A stretch of 64,000 nucleotides of DNA from Microcoleus sp. FACHB-831 (GTDB taxonomy: Bacteria > Cyanobacteriota > Cyanobacteriia > Cyanobacteriales > FACHB-T130): contig NZ_JACJON010000067.1 in the NCBI RefSeq assembly GCF_014695585.1, positions 124,001-188,000 of the forward strand, in the 5' to 3' direction. A program made the translations under genes and the position numbers. Under the pieces are notes generated by a model. The model was not told the origin of the DNA. It saw only the letters and a program-made list of their open reading frames with translations, and did no database searches. Below are positions 1-9,052 of the stretch, in pieces; position 1 is the first letter of the stretch, and every line of letters begins with the position of its first letter.

Positions 1-1
1 C

Positions 2-1252
2 TTCTTACCTGGCGCTGGCGAGAAACCCGCCACTGTCGCCAAGGCTCCACCGACTCCACCACCAAGCATGACCGTTACAGTTGCGCCAGTAGAAACTACG
101 CAACTTGCCCGCACGCTAGAGACAACAGGCACAGTTGCAGCCTACGATATGCTCCCTGTTTTACCGCAGACAACAGGCTTGCAAGTTAAGCAAGTCATGG
201 CATCAGAGGGGCAAAGGGTGCAAGTGGGACAAGTTCTCGCAATTCTGGACGATTCGGTACTGCAATCACAAATATCAGGCGCAAAAGCGCAGCTAGAAGC
301 TGCACTTGCTTTAGTGCAGCAAAAACAAGCAGCTAAAAGTCAAACACAAGCTGCTCTTGCTCAATCACAAGCAAGCTTGGCAGAAGCGAGGGCTAGATTC
401 AATGATGCTCAGACAACTCTCAAGCGGTATCAAACCCTGGCTGACAAAGGAGCAATTAGCCTTCAAGACCTAGACACCAGGCGTACTGCGGCCATCACTG
501 CGGCTGAGGCGGTTCGAGTTGCTGAAGCTGCGATCGCCAGTTCGCAAGCCAATATTAGGAGTGCTGAAGCTAACATTACCAGCGCAATGGCCGATGTGCG
601 AAATAACCAGGCTAAAATTCAACAACTTGAAACTCAGCTAGGGCAAACCTTGGTGAAGGCTCCTGCTAGTGGGATTGTGGCGGAGAAAATTGCCAGAGTT
701 GGGGATGTCTCATCTGGGAGCCAAAAGCTATTTACGATCATTCGTAACGGTGTTGTAGAACTTCAGGTGAAAGTACCAGAACCACAGTTGCCAGAAGTAC
801 GAGTAGGCGCACCAGCGATCGTTACCAGTAATGCAGATTCGCGCATTCGCTTACAGGGAAGAGTGCGAGAAATTGCTCCTATGGTAGAGCAGCAAACTCG
901 TTTGGCAACAGTCAAAATTGACTTACCTTCTAACGTTGGTGAAGTGGATCTGCGACCGGGTATGTTTCTCAAAGCAGCCATAACCTCGCAAACGGCTCAA
1001 GGGTTAACGGTTCCGGCGAAATCTGTGCTGCCTCAGACTGAGGGGAAAGCAATTGTTTATTTGTTGGATGCTAACAACATCGTGCATCAACAAACAGTGG
1101 AATTAGGAACGAATACTGGTGGAGATAACACCAATTCTGATAATGCCAAAAGCGAAATAAAAAGAGGCTTAAAATTGGGCGATCGCGTTGTAGTTGCAGG
1201 TGCGGGTTATCTCAAAGATGGCGATAAAGTTCAATTAGTTAGCGGTAAGTAG
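2..1252 (+). CDS. RND efflux periplasmic adaptor (membrane fusion protein), 5' end outside the window
   Basis: Adaptor subunit (HlyD/AcrA family) linking an inner-membrane RND pump to an outer-membrane channel. The frame is open from base 2, ahead of the first ATG at 68, and reads as a Pro/Ala-rich linker, so that ATG is internal and the true start with the signal or lipoprotein segment lies before the window. Visible parts are a first lipoyl half (VMASEGQRVQVGQVLAILDD), a long Ala/Gln-rich coiled-coil hairpin, the second lipoyl half (VKAPASGIVAEKIARVGDVS), then beta-barrel and membrane-proximal domains. The RND pump gene follows about 100 bp downstream in the same direction, so the two probably form one operon. 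Substrate cannot be read from the sequence. Confidence 0.93.
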   Translation, partial: FLPGAGEKPATVAKAPPTPPPSMTVTVAPVETTQLARTLETTGTVAAYDMLPVLPQTTGLQVKQVMASEGQRVQVGQVLAILDDSVLQSQISGAKAQLEAALALVQQKQAAKSQTQAALAQSQASLAEARARFNDAQTTLKRYQTLADKGAISLQDLDTRRTAAITAAEAVRVAEAAIASSQANIRSAEANITSAMADVRNNQAKIQQLETQLGQTLVKAPASGIVAEKIARVGDVSSGSQKLFTIIRNGVVELQVKVPEPQLPEVRVGAPAIVTSNADSRIRLQGRVREIAPMVEQQTRLATVKIDLPSNVGEVDLRPGMFLKAAITSQTAQGLTVPAKSVLPQTEGKAIVYLLDANNIVHQQTVELGTNTGGDNTNSDNAKSEIKRGLKLGDRVVVAGAGYLKDGDKVQLVSGK

Positions 1253-1258
1253 GTAGTC

Positions 1259-1354
1259 GTAAATAGAAGATGGGTAATCGGGAGCAGGTCACAAAGCCTA
1301 ATGCCCGATGCCCGCTTACCTATTGCCCATCACCAACCTCCAATCCCAAATTTT
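1259..1354. repeat. STRR-like degenerate heptad repeat between adaptor and pump genes
   Basis: The spacer is built from short related words (taatgcccgatgcccgc, attgcccatca, ccaatccc) of the kind seen in cyanobacterial short tandem repeats. It contains an in-frame ATG at 1301 that would add 18 residues to the pump; that extension is low-complexity and was not accepted as coding. Confidence 0.4.
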
Positions 1355-4300
1355 ATGTCTTTCAACATCTCGGCTTGGTCTATTAAACAGCCAGTCCCAA
1401 CCATTGTTCTATTCTTAATTTTGACAATAATGGGCTTGGTGGCATTTCCAGCATTGGGAATTGATGACTCTCCTAACATCGATGTCCCTTCAGTTTCGGT
1501 CAGCGTAACTCAGCCAGGGGCTGACCCGACAGAACTGGAATCACAAGTCACGAAAAAAATAGAGGATGCTGTTGCTGGATTGGGCAACATCGACCACATT
1601 ATATCTACGGTAAGCGACAGCTCCTCTAACACGACAATCAACTTTCTACTGGGAACAAATAGCGATCGCGCTACCAACGATGTCCGTAACGCCGTAGCCC
1701 AAATTCGTCAAAGTCTCCCACAAGACATTAACGATCCCGTCGTCAAACGAGTTGAGTTTACTGGCGGCTCCATCATGTCCTACGCCGTCGTTTCCGAGCA
1801 ACAATCTGTAGAACAACTAAGCGAATTAATTGACCAGAACATAAGCCGCGCCATACTATCAGTCAAAGGCGTCGGCCAAGTTCAACGCATTGGCGGCGTA
1901 GATCGCGAAATTCGAGTCAATCTCAACCCAGACAGACTGCAAGCCATCGGCATTACAGCAACTCAAGTTAACGAACAAATCCGCAACTTCAACATTAACC
2001 TGCCCGGTGGACGAACCGACATCGGCAACTCCGAGCAAACCGTCCGCACTTTGGGCAGCGCCAACAGCGTCGAAGAACTCAAAAATTATCAAATAACCCT
2101 TCCCAAAGGCGGCTTCGTTCCCCTCTCCACCTTGGGAGAAGTAATTAATGGCTATGCAGAAGCTCGTCAGGCAGCTTATCTAAATGGCAAACCTGTAGTT
2201 GCCTTTTCCATCGTCCGCAGCACTGGTAGCACCGTCGTCTCGGTAGAAGAAGGGGTGCGGAAAGTGGTGAAAGATTTGGAGAAGACACTGCCAGCAGATG
2301 TCAAGCTGGAAGTGATCTTCACCTTGGCAAACCACATCCGAGAATCTTACGAAGCTTCGGTAGATGCCCTAGTTCTGGGTGCAGTGCTAGCAGTAGTGAC
2401 GATTTTAATTTTTTTACGGGATTGGCGAGCCACTCTGATTACTGCTGTGGCGCTACCGCTATCGGTAATTCCCACCTTTTTCGTGCTGAAGGTGTTGAAC
2501 TACACCCTCAACAGCATGACTTTGCTGGCACTAGCGCTGGTAGTGGGTATTTTGGTGGATGATGCGATCGTAGAAATTGAGAACATCGAGCGGCACGTCC
2601 AGATGGGCAAAACGCCTTATCAAGCTGCTATGGATGCTTCGGACGAGATTGGTTTGGCAGTAGTCGCCACGACGATGAGCATTGTTGCAGTATTTGTGCC
2701 AGTCGCGTTTATGGGCGGCATTCCCGGTCAGTTTTTTCGACCGTTTGGCGTTACAGTCGCCGTCTCGGTCTTATTCTCCCTGCTGGTAGCAAGGACGGTG
2801 ACGCCGCTGATGGCAGCTTATCTGCTCAAAGATAAGGGACACCATCAAGATAACTTGAAGAAAGACCAACTTTCTTATCAGTATCGGCGGCTGCTAACTT
2901 GGGCGTTGAATCATAGATTTATAACGATGGTTCTAGCCGTAGCTTTATTCTTCGGCAGTCTTCAGCTCGTACCGCTGATTCCTCAAGGCTTCATTGATAG
3001 AGAAGACACGGGGCTTTCTACGGTATCAATTGAACTGCCCCCAGGCTCCACCATGAACCAAACACATCAAGCGGTGCAGCAGGCAAACAATATGTTGGTT
3101 GCCCACTCAGCAGTAGAGAGCGTACTGGCGACAGAAGGCGCTCCTACTGTTTCGGGTGGCCCTGGCGGCGGCGGTGGTGGTGGCGGCAGTGTGAATAGTG
3201 CCACGCTGTATGTCAAACTGAAAGAACACGATCGCCACATCGGTCAGCAGCAGTTTGAGCAAGAGCTACGTCCTAAATTTAATGACATTCCAGGGGTGCG
3301 GATTGGTTTTGCTCAAGGGCGAGTGGGAAGTAAGAAGCAGTTAGCAATTTTGCTCAAAAGCGAAAATCCAACGGCGCTGAACCGCACAGCAGAAGCGCTA
3401 ACCCAACAAATGAGCAGATTGCCTGGATTTTTGGAAGTAACATCGAGCGCTAGTTTGGTGAAGCCGGAGATGTTAGTTAAACCGGATACGAACGCGGCGG
3501 CGGATCAAGGAGTATCTGTAGCGGCGATCGCTCGTACTGCTTCCCTGGCCACTATTGGAGATAATGACGCTAATCTCGCTAAATTTGACCTCCCAGACCG
3601 ACAAATTCCGATTCGCGTGCAGCTAGCTCCCCAGTTCCGCAACGACATCAACACTATCAAAAATCTGCAAGTACCTGGTAAAAATGGGGCTTTAGTACCT
3701 TTAATGGCTGTTGCCAATATCAGCATGGGTACTGGCCCTTCTACGATCAACCGCTTCGACCGCGCCCGCCAGGTATCGGTAGAGGCAAACTTGCAAGACA
3801 TCCCTTTAGGCCCAGCTACAAAAGCCGCAAACTCCCTGCCAGCACTGAATCCGCTACCTCCCGGCGTCACCCAAGAACCCTTCGGAGATGCCAAAGTGAT
3901 GCAGGACATTTTTAGCGGTTTTGCTTTGGCTCTGTCAACGGCGGTGCTGTTTATCTTTGCCGTGCTTGTGCTGCTGTTTAGCAATTTCCTGCATCCCATA
4001 ACGATTATGGCGGCGTTGCCTTTGTCTATAGGTGGTGCATTCCTGGGATTACTAATCGGGCAAAAATCTTTAGGTTTGTATGCCTTAATTGGCGTGGTGT
4101 TGCTGATGGGAATTGTGACGAAAAACTCTATTTTGCTGGTAGATTACGCATTGTTCAACCAAGCAGAAGGGAAGCCGCTATTCAAAGCAACCTTGGAATC
4201 GGGGGTAGCGAGATTGCGACCCATTTTGATGACAACGATCGCCATGATTGCGGGGATGGTACCTATTGCTTTGGGAATTGGTGCGGGTTCTCAGGCTCGC

Positions 4301-4453
4301 GCTCCTATGGCGATCGCTGTTATCGGTGGTTTGATGACTTCAACTCTACTCACGCTGATAGTCATTCCTGTGGTCTTCACCTATATGGATCGCCTTCAAA
4401 CCTTTATTTTCAAACTCTTCGGTCGGAAACCTGCTAGAAAAGCAGCCCATTAA
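1355..4453 (+). CDS. RND superfamily efflux pump, inner-membrane subunit
   Basis: Proton-driven multidrug or metabolite exporter of the AcrB/MexF (HAE1-like) family, about 1032 residues from the chosen ATG at 1355 (MSFNISAWSIKQP). This start sits directly before the first transmembrane helix, whereas an upstream ATG at 1301 would add a repeat-encoded stretch. The duplicated layout is clear: TM1, large periplasmic porter loop, a TM block with the proton-relay motif GILVDDAIVEIEN, a second porter loop, and a second TM block. The second porter loop carries a run of about 11 glycines near 3163-3186, unusual for the family and possibly a flexible insertion. It is probably cotranscribed with the adaptor just upstream. 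No outer-membrane channel gene is in view. Confidence 0.93.
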   Translation: MSFNISAWSIKQPVPTIVLFLILTIMGLVAFPALGIDDSPNIDVPSVSVSVTQPGADPTELESQVTKKIEDAVAGLGNIDHIISTVSDSSSNTTINFLLGTNSDRATNDVRNAVAQIRQSLPQDINDPVVKRVEFTGGSIMSYAVVSEQQSVEQLSELIDQNISRAILSVKGVGQVQRIGGVDREIRVNLNPDRLQAIGITATQVNEQIRNFNINLPGGRTDIGNSEQTVRTLGSANSVEELKNYQITLPKGGFVPLSTLGEVINGYAEARQAAYLNGKPVVAFSIVRSTGSTVVSVEEGVRKVVKDLEKTLPADVKLEVIFTLANHIRESYEASVDALVLGAVLAVVTILIFLRDWRATLITAVALPLSVIPTFFVLKVLNYTLNSMTLLALALVVGILVDDAIVEIENIERHVQMGKTPYQAAMDASDEIGLAVVATTMSIVAVFVPVAFMGGIPGQFFRPFGVTVAVSVLFSLLVARTVTPLMAAYLLKDKGHHQDNLKKDQLSYQYRRLLTWALNHRFITMVLAVALFFGSLQLVPLIPQGFIDREDTGLSTVSIELPPGSTMNQTHQAVQQANNMLVAHSAVESVLATEGAPTVSGGPGGGGGGGGSVNSATLYVKLKEHDRHIGQQQFEQELRPKFNDIPGVRIGFAQGRVGSKKQLAILLKSENPTALNRTAEALTQQMSRLPGFLEVTSSASLVKPEMLVKPDTNAAADQGVSVAAIARTASLATIGDNDANLAKFDLPDRQIPIRVQLAPQFRNDINTIKNLQVPGKNGALVPLMAVANISMGTGPSTINRFDRARQVSVEANLQDIPLGPATKAANSLPALNPLPPGVTQEPFGDAKVMQDIFSGFALALSTAVLFIFAVLVLLFSNFLHPITIMAALPLSIGGAFLGLLIGQKSLGLYALIGVVLLMGIVTKNSILLVDYALFNQAEGKPLFKATLESGVARLRPILMTTIAMIAGMVPIALGIGAGSQARAPMAIAVIGGLMTSTLLTLIVIPVVFTYMDRLQTFIFKLFGRKPARKAAH

Positions 4454-4489
4454 TTTGGTACTGCGGCACTATAGCAAAAAGTTAAATGC

Positions 4490-4517
4490 AAAAGTAAAAA
4501 ATGTTTTTTTTACTTTT
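4490..4517. terminator. AT-rich inverted repeat between convergent genes
   Basis: AAAAGTAAAAAA and TTTTTTACTTTT are exact reverse complements around a 4-nt loop, between the stop of the RND pump and the stop of the oppositely oriented ggt. A/T runs flank both arms, so it may end transcription from either side. The lack of GC pairs makes it weak. Confidence 0.45.
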
Positions 4518-4530
4518 GTCTTTTTACTTT

Positions 4531-6123
4531 TTAATTTGCCAGCGCTACCCCATCCGCACGGGGTTCTGATGCTGCAACTAATACGCCATTTTGCCTCAAA
4601 ATAGCCCCTCCTTTGCCAAATAACGCCCCTCCCTCTATCTGGACTTCATGGCGTCTTTTAATTAATTCTTGCGCTACATTCGGGGGTACGCTCTGCTCTA
4701 ATAAAACTTGATTTCCTGATACAAATTGCCACCTTGGTGCATCGAGTGCTGCTTGCGGATTCATCTCATAATCTACTAAGTTTACAACTACTTGGAGATG
4801 TCCCTGCGGTTGCATTGGCCCTCCCATAACTCCAAATGGCCCCAAAGGTTGGTCGTTTTGAGTTAGAAATCCAGGAATAATTGTGTGAAATGGTCGCTTT
4901 CTTGGTGCTACTTGATTGGGGTGTCCCGCTTCTAAATTAAAACCCAATCCTCTGTTTTGTAATGCTATTCCCGTATCAGGAATCAAAATTCCACTGCCAA
5001 AACCCATGTAGTTAGATTGGATTAAGGAAACCATTAGTTCCTCATCTGCTGCTGCTAGATAAACTGTTCCCCCTTTAGGCAAACCTGGTTTGGCTAAGTA
5101 AATTGCTTTTTCACCAATTAGTTTGCGGCGATCGCTTGCATAATCTTTGTCTAAAAGGTGTTCTACTTTTACTTCCAAATAGCGCTCATCACCTACATAT
5201 CGGTGAACGTCAGCAAACGCTAACTTCATCGCTTCAATTTGCAAGTGATAAGTTTCGGGCGATTCGCGGGGATATTTTGCTATGTCAAAACCTTCTAAGA
5301 TATTCAATGCCATCAGGGTGGCTATTCCTTGAGTATTGGGAGGAATTTCCCAAACTGTGGTTCCCCGATAGTTAGTGGAAATTGGCTCAACCCAGTCTGC
5401 TTGGTGTGACGCTAAGTCATCTGCTGTGATTATTCCACCAGTCTCAGCGGCAAAATTAGCTATTTGTTCAGCTAATTCGCCTCGATAAAAAGATTCTCCT
5501 CCACTTGTGGCGATCGCTCTTAATGTCTTTGCATGATCCTTACTACCCCATACTTCTCCCGCTAAAGGTGCGCGATCGCCAGGAAAGAAAACACGTTTGA
5601 ACGGCTGATACTCCTCACCCATCAAAGGTAAATAAACCGCCTCTGCGCGTTTCCAAGCTTGCGCCGTTACTGGTGATACCGGAAAACCCTCTTCAGCGTA
5701 TCGAATTGCTGGTGCAAACAGTTGCTCAAAAGGCAGTTTTCCCCAACGTTCCCATAAAGTTCGCCATGCGGATACTGCGCCCGGTACAGTAACAGTAAGC
5801 CATCCTAAAGATGGCATTTCATTCATTCCGGTAAACAGTTTTGTGGTGAGGTTTTGAGGGCTTTTACCCGAAGCATTTAATCCGTGCAATTTGCCATCCC
5901 AAACTAAGGCAAACGCATCCGAACCAATGCCGTTTGAGGTTGGTTCTACTACTGTAAGAGCGATCGCTGTTGCTATTGCCGCATCGATGGCATTACCCCC
6001 AGCCCAAAACATCTCCATTCCAGCTAATGTGGCTAACGGTTGGCTTGTTGCTACCGCGCATTTCTTCCCCATTACTACCCGTCGCGCTGAGGAGTAGGGG
6101 TAGTCAGTCAAGTTTCTGTGCAT
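4531..6123 (-). CDS. ggt: Gamma-glutamyltransferase family protein (Ntn hydrolase)
   Basis: Gamma-glutamyltransferase/cephalosporin-acylase family enzyme, 530 residues, a usual length. Family members self-cleave and use the freed N-terminal Thr to hydrolyse or transfer gamma-glutamyl groups, for example from glutathione. Here the Thr of KGGTVYLAAAD, residue 353, fits the cleavage and catalytic position, and GFGSGI plus GGPMQPQGHLQ match the small subunit. No signal peptide is visible, so it resembles the cytoplasmic YwrD-like branch rather than periplasmic GGT. The ATG at the upper end is the first in-frame Met before the conserved AVATSQPLAT block. It converges on the RND pump and stands alone. 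Confidence 0.9.
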   Translation of the reverse strand: MHRNLTDYPYSSARRVVMGKKCAVATSQPLATLAGMEMFWAGGNAIDAAIATAIALTVVEPTSNGIGSDAFALVWDGKLHGLNASGKSPQNLTTKLFTGMNEMPSLGWLTVTVPGAVSAWRTLWERWGKLPFEQLFAPAIRYAEEGFPVSPVTAQAWKRAEAVYLPLMGEEYQPFKRVFFPGDRAPLAGEVWGSKDHAKTLRAIATSGGESFYRGELAEQIANFAAETGGIITADDLASHQADWVEPISTNYRGTTVWEIPPNTQGIATLMALNILEGFDIAKYPRESPETYHLQIEAMKLAFADVHRYVGDERYLEVKVEHLLDKDYASDRRKLIGEKAIYLAKPGLPKGGTVYLAAADEELMVSLIQSNYMGFGSGILIPDTGIALQNRGLGFNLEAGHPNQVAPRKRPFHTIIPGFLTQNDQPLGPFGVMGGPMQPQGHLQVVVNLVDYEMNPQAALDAPRWQFVSGNQVLLEQSVPPNVAQELIKRRHEVQIEGGALFGKGGAILRQNGVLVAASEPRADGVALAN

Positions 6124-6145
6124 GCATTTTCACTATTTAAGTAGC

Positions 6146-6161
6146 GCGGGCACTGCCCACC
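6146..6161. repeat. Dispersed palindrome, GGTGGGCA-N-TGCCCACC family, imperfect copy
   Basis: GCGGGCA C TGCCCACC is one of four related palindromes in the window (others at 30549, 43751 and 48218), here in the 235-bp spacer between gntK and ggt. Confidence 0.5.
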
Positions 6162-6358
6162 ATCCTGATAATAATTAGCGGCTTTGGAGCCTAAAAAAGT
6201 ATTATATATTAGGTTCCAGTTGCACCTTTCCTGCTATGCTTAAATAATCAAAATATATCTTAAGAAATTATTGCAGCCTAGTTCTTCCTCGTCAAAATAA
6301 TTATATCAGAAAAAATTAGTGAAGTCTAGCGGTTTTAAGAGAAAAAATCGCAGATGAA

Positions 6359-6874
6359 TCAGAGTTTAAGAAGGCTGCGGATCTGGTGAGCGATCGCTTC
6401 TGGCGGCTGCGAAACCTCAACAGAAATTACATCATTTGGTTCTTCTAAAGAATCAAACTGGCTTTGCAAGAGATAAGCGCCCATATAGTGGTTTTGGCGC
6501 TGTTGCAGCCGCGACGATATTAACTCAAAATTGCCTTTCAGATAAACAATACTCATTTGTTCTGGGTCAACAAAGAGTTGGCGACGGTAGGAAGATTTCA
6601 ACGCAGAACAAGCTAATACAACATTTTTCTTCTGTTGCAACCATAGAGCGATCGCCTGTCGCATTGCATCAAGCCAAGGTTTTCTATCCGTATCATCCAG
6701 AGGAATGCCTTGGCTCATCTTGTCGATGTTTGCTTGTGGGTGGAAGTCGTCAGCATCGTGGAATTCCCAATTATTGAGACGCGATAAATCGCGTCTCAAT
6801 TCCTCAACTAGCAGCTTCCCAATCGTGGTTTTGCCTGAGCCAGAGACACCCATCAATATAATGATTTGAGGCAT
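6359..6874 (-). CDS. gntK: Gluconokinase, with a repeat-encoded insertion
   Basis: Phosphorylates D-gluconate to 6-phosphogluconate using ATP, feeding the oxidative pentose-phosphate route; cytoplasmic. P-loop GVSGSGKTT at residues 9-17, DADDFHPQANIDKMSQGIPL and DRKPWL match the family's substrate-binding region, and CSALKSSYR and YLKG follow in order. The 171 residues are close to normal length. Compared with the remembered E. coli enzyme there are roughly 8-10 extra residues (LRRDLSRLN, about 26-34) between the first helix and the FHDADDFH block, encoded exactly by a 26-bp perfect palindrome. The frame is kept, so the enzyme may still work. It appears monocistronic. Confidence 0.92.
   Translation of the reverse strand: MPQIIILMGVSGSGKTTIGKLLVEELRRDLSRLNNWEFHDADDFHPQANIDKMSQGIPLDDTDRKPWLDAMRQAIALWLQQKKNVVLACSALKSSYRRQLFVDPEQMSIVYLKGNFELISSRLQQRQNHYMGAYLLQSQFDSLEEPNDVISVEVSQPPEAIAHQIRSLLKL
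6774..6799. repeat. Perfect 26-bp palindrome inside gntK (GAGACGCGAT family)
   Basis: TTGAGACGCGAT-AA-ATCGCGTCTCAA is an exact 12-2-12 inverted repeat. Related copies lie at about 6945, 9234, 12702 and 18877, all outside genes. Here it encodes LRRDLSRLN in frame. Confidence 0.9.
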
Positions 6875-6923
6875 TTTACTAAAGTTATGGCTTCAGACGT
6901 TAAGAGTAAAGAATTAAAAGTCA

Positions 6924-6969
6924 GGAGTTATTAACTCCTAACTCAGGCGCGATGTATCGCGTCTCTACA
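6924..6969. repeat. Two adjacent small inverted repeats downstream of the DUF948 gene
   Basis: AGGAGTTA-T-TAACTCCT is followed by a copy of the GCGCGAT..ATCGCGTCTCTAC family. They lie between the stop of the DUF948 gene and the start of gntK, both on the minus strand, and could serve as transcript ends. Confidence 0.5.
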
Positions 6970-6980
6970 AACTCAAAACT

Positions 6981-7589
6981 CTATTCATCGGAGTCTATCG
7001 ACTCCAAATCGTCGTAATCCTCGTATTGGCTCTGATTGGGAAATGCGTCATTGGCATCTGGATGATGTGCCTTGCGGTTGCTAATAGATGATTCCTCAGT
7101 GTAGGGATCGCGATACATTTTGCCAGATGATGCTGTAGTCGCCACAGGGTTTGCCTGATTATTACGAAGCTCAATAGAGCCTCTTTCAGAAGGTGGCAAA
7201 CGATCGATAGATCGACGAGGGGGGTTTGGACGGCTAAAGGTTTTCCAGGCAGCTTTGACACCAGCAAAGACGCTTTTAGTGGTAACTTGCACTTTTTGCG
7301 CCTGCTTGCCAGCGCTGCTTATGCTTTGATCGACTTGTTTAACTACCTGACCCGCCGATTTGACACCTTCGTTGACATCATCGGTCAACTCGCTAATTTC
7401 CATACCCGTAAGGCGGATAGCTTCCAGGGTTGGGGGTAATTCGCGCCTGAGCGTGTCAGCTAATTTTTCTACACTTCGAGCCGCACGCGCTAATTCTCGG
7501 AAAGCTGGCACCGCCACTACCAAAACAGCAGTTAAGCTGACGGCAACCAACAGAATCGACAATCCTAGCCAAAACAGGGGGTCAATCAC
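6981..7589 (-). CDS. DUF948 family membrane-anchored protein
   Basis: 202 residues starting at GTG. One N-terminal transmembrane helix (about 7-29) is followed by an amphipathic helical region typical of DUF948 (ETLRREL-like segment through SISSAGKQAQKVQVTT), then a charged, Pro/Ser-rich disordered tail ending in an acidic stretch (DYDDLESIDSDE). Function is unknown; family members often sit beside YtxH proteins and are linked loosely to envelope stress. The YtxH gene is only 13 bp upstream on the same strand, so the two are almost certainly cotranscribed. Confidence 0.85.
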   Translation of the reverse strand: MIDPLFWLGLSILLVAVSLTAVLVVAVPAFRELARAARSVEKLADTLRRELPPTLEAIRLTGMEISELTDDVNEGVKSAGQVVKQVDQSISSAGKQAQKVQVTTKSVFAGVKAAWKTFSRPNPPRRSIDRLPPSERGSIELRNNQANPVATTASSGKMYRDPYTEESSISNRKAHHPDANDAFPNQSQYEDYDDLESIDSDE

Positions 7590-7602
7590 AAAGAAATGGT
7601 GT

Positions 7603-7956
7603 TTATCGTCTGGGGTCAGGAACGGCAGGACGTGACTCGGAGGACACTTCAGCGTTTATCGATTTTAGCGTTTGGCGTTCGCGCTGGGTGGCTTCAATGC
7701 CAGCAGCGATCGCCTGCCGCAGTCGAGCCAGGGTGTCATCCCAGTTCCGCGCTGCTGATTCAGATAGTCGGTCTGCTTGCAGTTGTACGGTGGTGGATAA
7801 ATCTTCTGCTAACTCAGGCAGGGCGTCGGCAGATTTCTTTAACAGTTGCCGCGTCTCCCGACCGTTGCGAGGGGCAATCAGTAAGCCAGTTAGGGTTCCG
7901 ATGGCCGTTCCCAGCAGCACTCCACCAATAAACGATCCAGCACGGTTATTAGACAT
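7603..7956 (-). CDS. YtxH domain protein
   Basis: 117 residues. It begins with a glycine-rich hydrophobic segment and the YtxH signature (GGVLLGTAIGTLTGLLIAP, then RNGRETRQLLKKSADALPEL), followed by a long amphipathic helix that may form a coiled coil. YtxH proteins are small membrane-associated proteins of unknown function, some induced by general stress. It is the first gene of a probable two-gene unit with the DUF948 gene. The ATG at 7954-7956 is the only sensible start. Confidence 0.8.
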   Translation of the reverse strand: MSNNRAGSFIGGVLLGTAIGTLTGLLIAPRNGRETRQLLKKSADALPELAEDLSTTVQLQADRLSESAARNWDDTLARLRQAIAAGIEATQRERQTLKSINAEVSSESRPAVPDPRR

Positions 7957-8084
7957 TTTCTGGTTTTTATTCCTATTCCAATTTAAGACAGGGCAGGCTC
8001 AGATACACTCAGCCGCAAGTAGTAGACGCTCTTACATGAGAGTTTACACTTTAGGGTCTATAGTTCAGGCGATCGCGCCACTAT

Positions 8085-8414
8085 TTACAGTAGCTTTTGG
8101 CGAAATTTAGGTTTTTTTGCCTTTGAGCGTCGCCGCCACACGTTTTGTACCAGACCAATTAGTGCCAGAATTTTTTGCACTTGTTGCAGTTGAAGCTCAA
8201 GTTTATCGTAGCGCGATCGCAGCTTATTAACGCCCAGTTCTCCTTTGGAAATGGCTTTGGGGGCTTTGTTTAGTACAGAATGGGTACTTCTTTCAGCTCC
8301 GGCGATCGCATTTGCTGCTTTTGCTAGTTGCGATCGCAGTTTAACTATTCTCCGCGCCACATACAAGCAAGCCAGCGATATCAGCACATTAATAACGACA
8401 ACGACCATCACCAT
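8085..8414 (-). CDS. Small membrane protein of unknown function
   Basis: I do not recognise a named family. The start is placed at the ATG of MVMVVVVINVLISLACLYVA because it opens directly into a transmembrane helix; the frame extends 38 residues further upstream with no hydrophobic or conserved look. The product of about 109 residues has one N-terminal helix and then a basic, helical cytoplasmic tail (LRSRYDKLELQLQQVQKI, RRRSKAKKPKF). The architecture resembles the two neighbouring single-helix proteins on the same strand, from which it is separated by about 130 bp. A cyanobacteria-restricted envelope protein is likely, but this is inference. Confidence 0.6.
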   Translation of the reverse strand: MVMVVVVINVLISLACLYVARRIVKLRSQLAKAANAIAGAERSTHSVLNKAPKAISKGELGVNKLRSRYDKLELQLQQVQKILALIGLVQNVWRRRSKAKKPKFRQKLL

Positions 8415-8794
8415 TTTTGACCCCTGGCTTAAGCTAGACTGGGCTGCTGGATCGATCCTAGCTTGCGAACGAACATTTCCCCTGCACCTCCCAAGCGCGA
8501 TCGCTACATTTTTGCCAGCTTGCATCAAGAGTGCGTTAGTATTTTTCCTAGATTGGCAATCTGTCGCTTTGAGGCTAGAGCTGTGAGAACTTCTTTATGG
8601 CTCTGGTCTCATTCAAGTTGTTAGCAAGTTATTCAGATGTTTAAAAATTAAATATGCGATCGCACCTTGCTATTTCAGCGCAATACAAAAGAGCAACGCC
8701 AAATTTTCATAACAAAATAGCCATAATTCTGCATACAGAATTATGGCTTAAAGAATAGACAACTTATCGTGTCTAACTTCTATTTAAATGTTGA

Positions 8795-8867
<73 letters not shown>

Positions 8868-8990
8868 GCACGTTTTTTCAGCGCTTAATTAAGATAACAA
8901 ATTTATCTAATTTTTGCAAGTATTTTTTTGATAACTGCGAATATTTTTTCCCTGCTCCCGACCAAGCGGGCTGGTAAAGTTAGATAAAGT

Positions 8991-9016
8991 AATACATGAA
9001 CATCTGTTCATATGTT
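8991..9016 (+). promoter_or_regulatory. SmtB/ZiaR-type 12-2-12 operator upstream of smtA
   Basis: The core ATGAACA-TC-TGTTCAT is a perfect 7-2-7 inverted repeat inside an imperfect 12-2-12, the classic operator layout of ArsR/SmtB repressors. It ends 37 bp before the smtA start codon, overlapping the likely promoter. Zinc binding to the repressor encoded at 10227-10646 would release it. Confidence 0.8.
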
Positions 9017-9052
9017 ATAGTTTAGGAGTCAGAACCGATTGAGAGAAAAGCC

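Noticed and set aside
1301-1354. Upstream ATG for the RND pump
   Set aside because: The added residues come from a repeat-like spacer and precede the natural start just before TM1.
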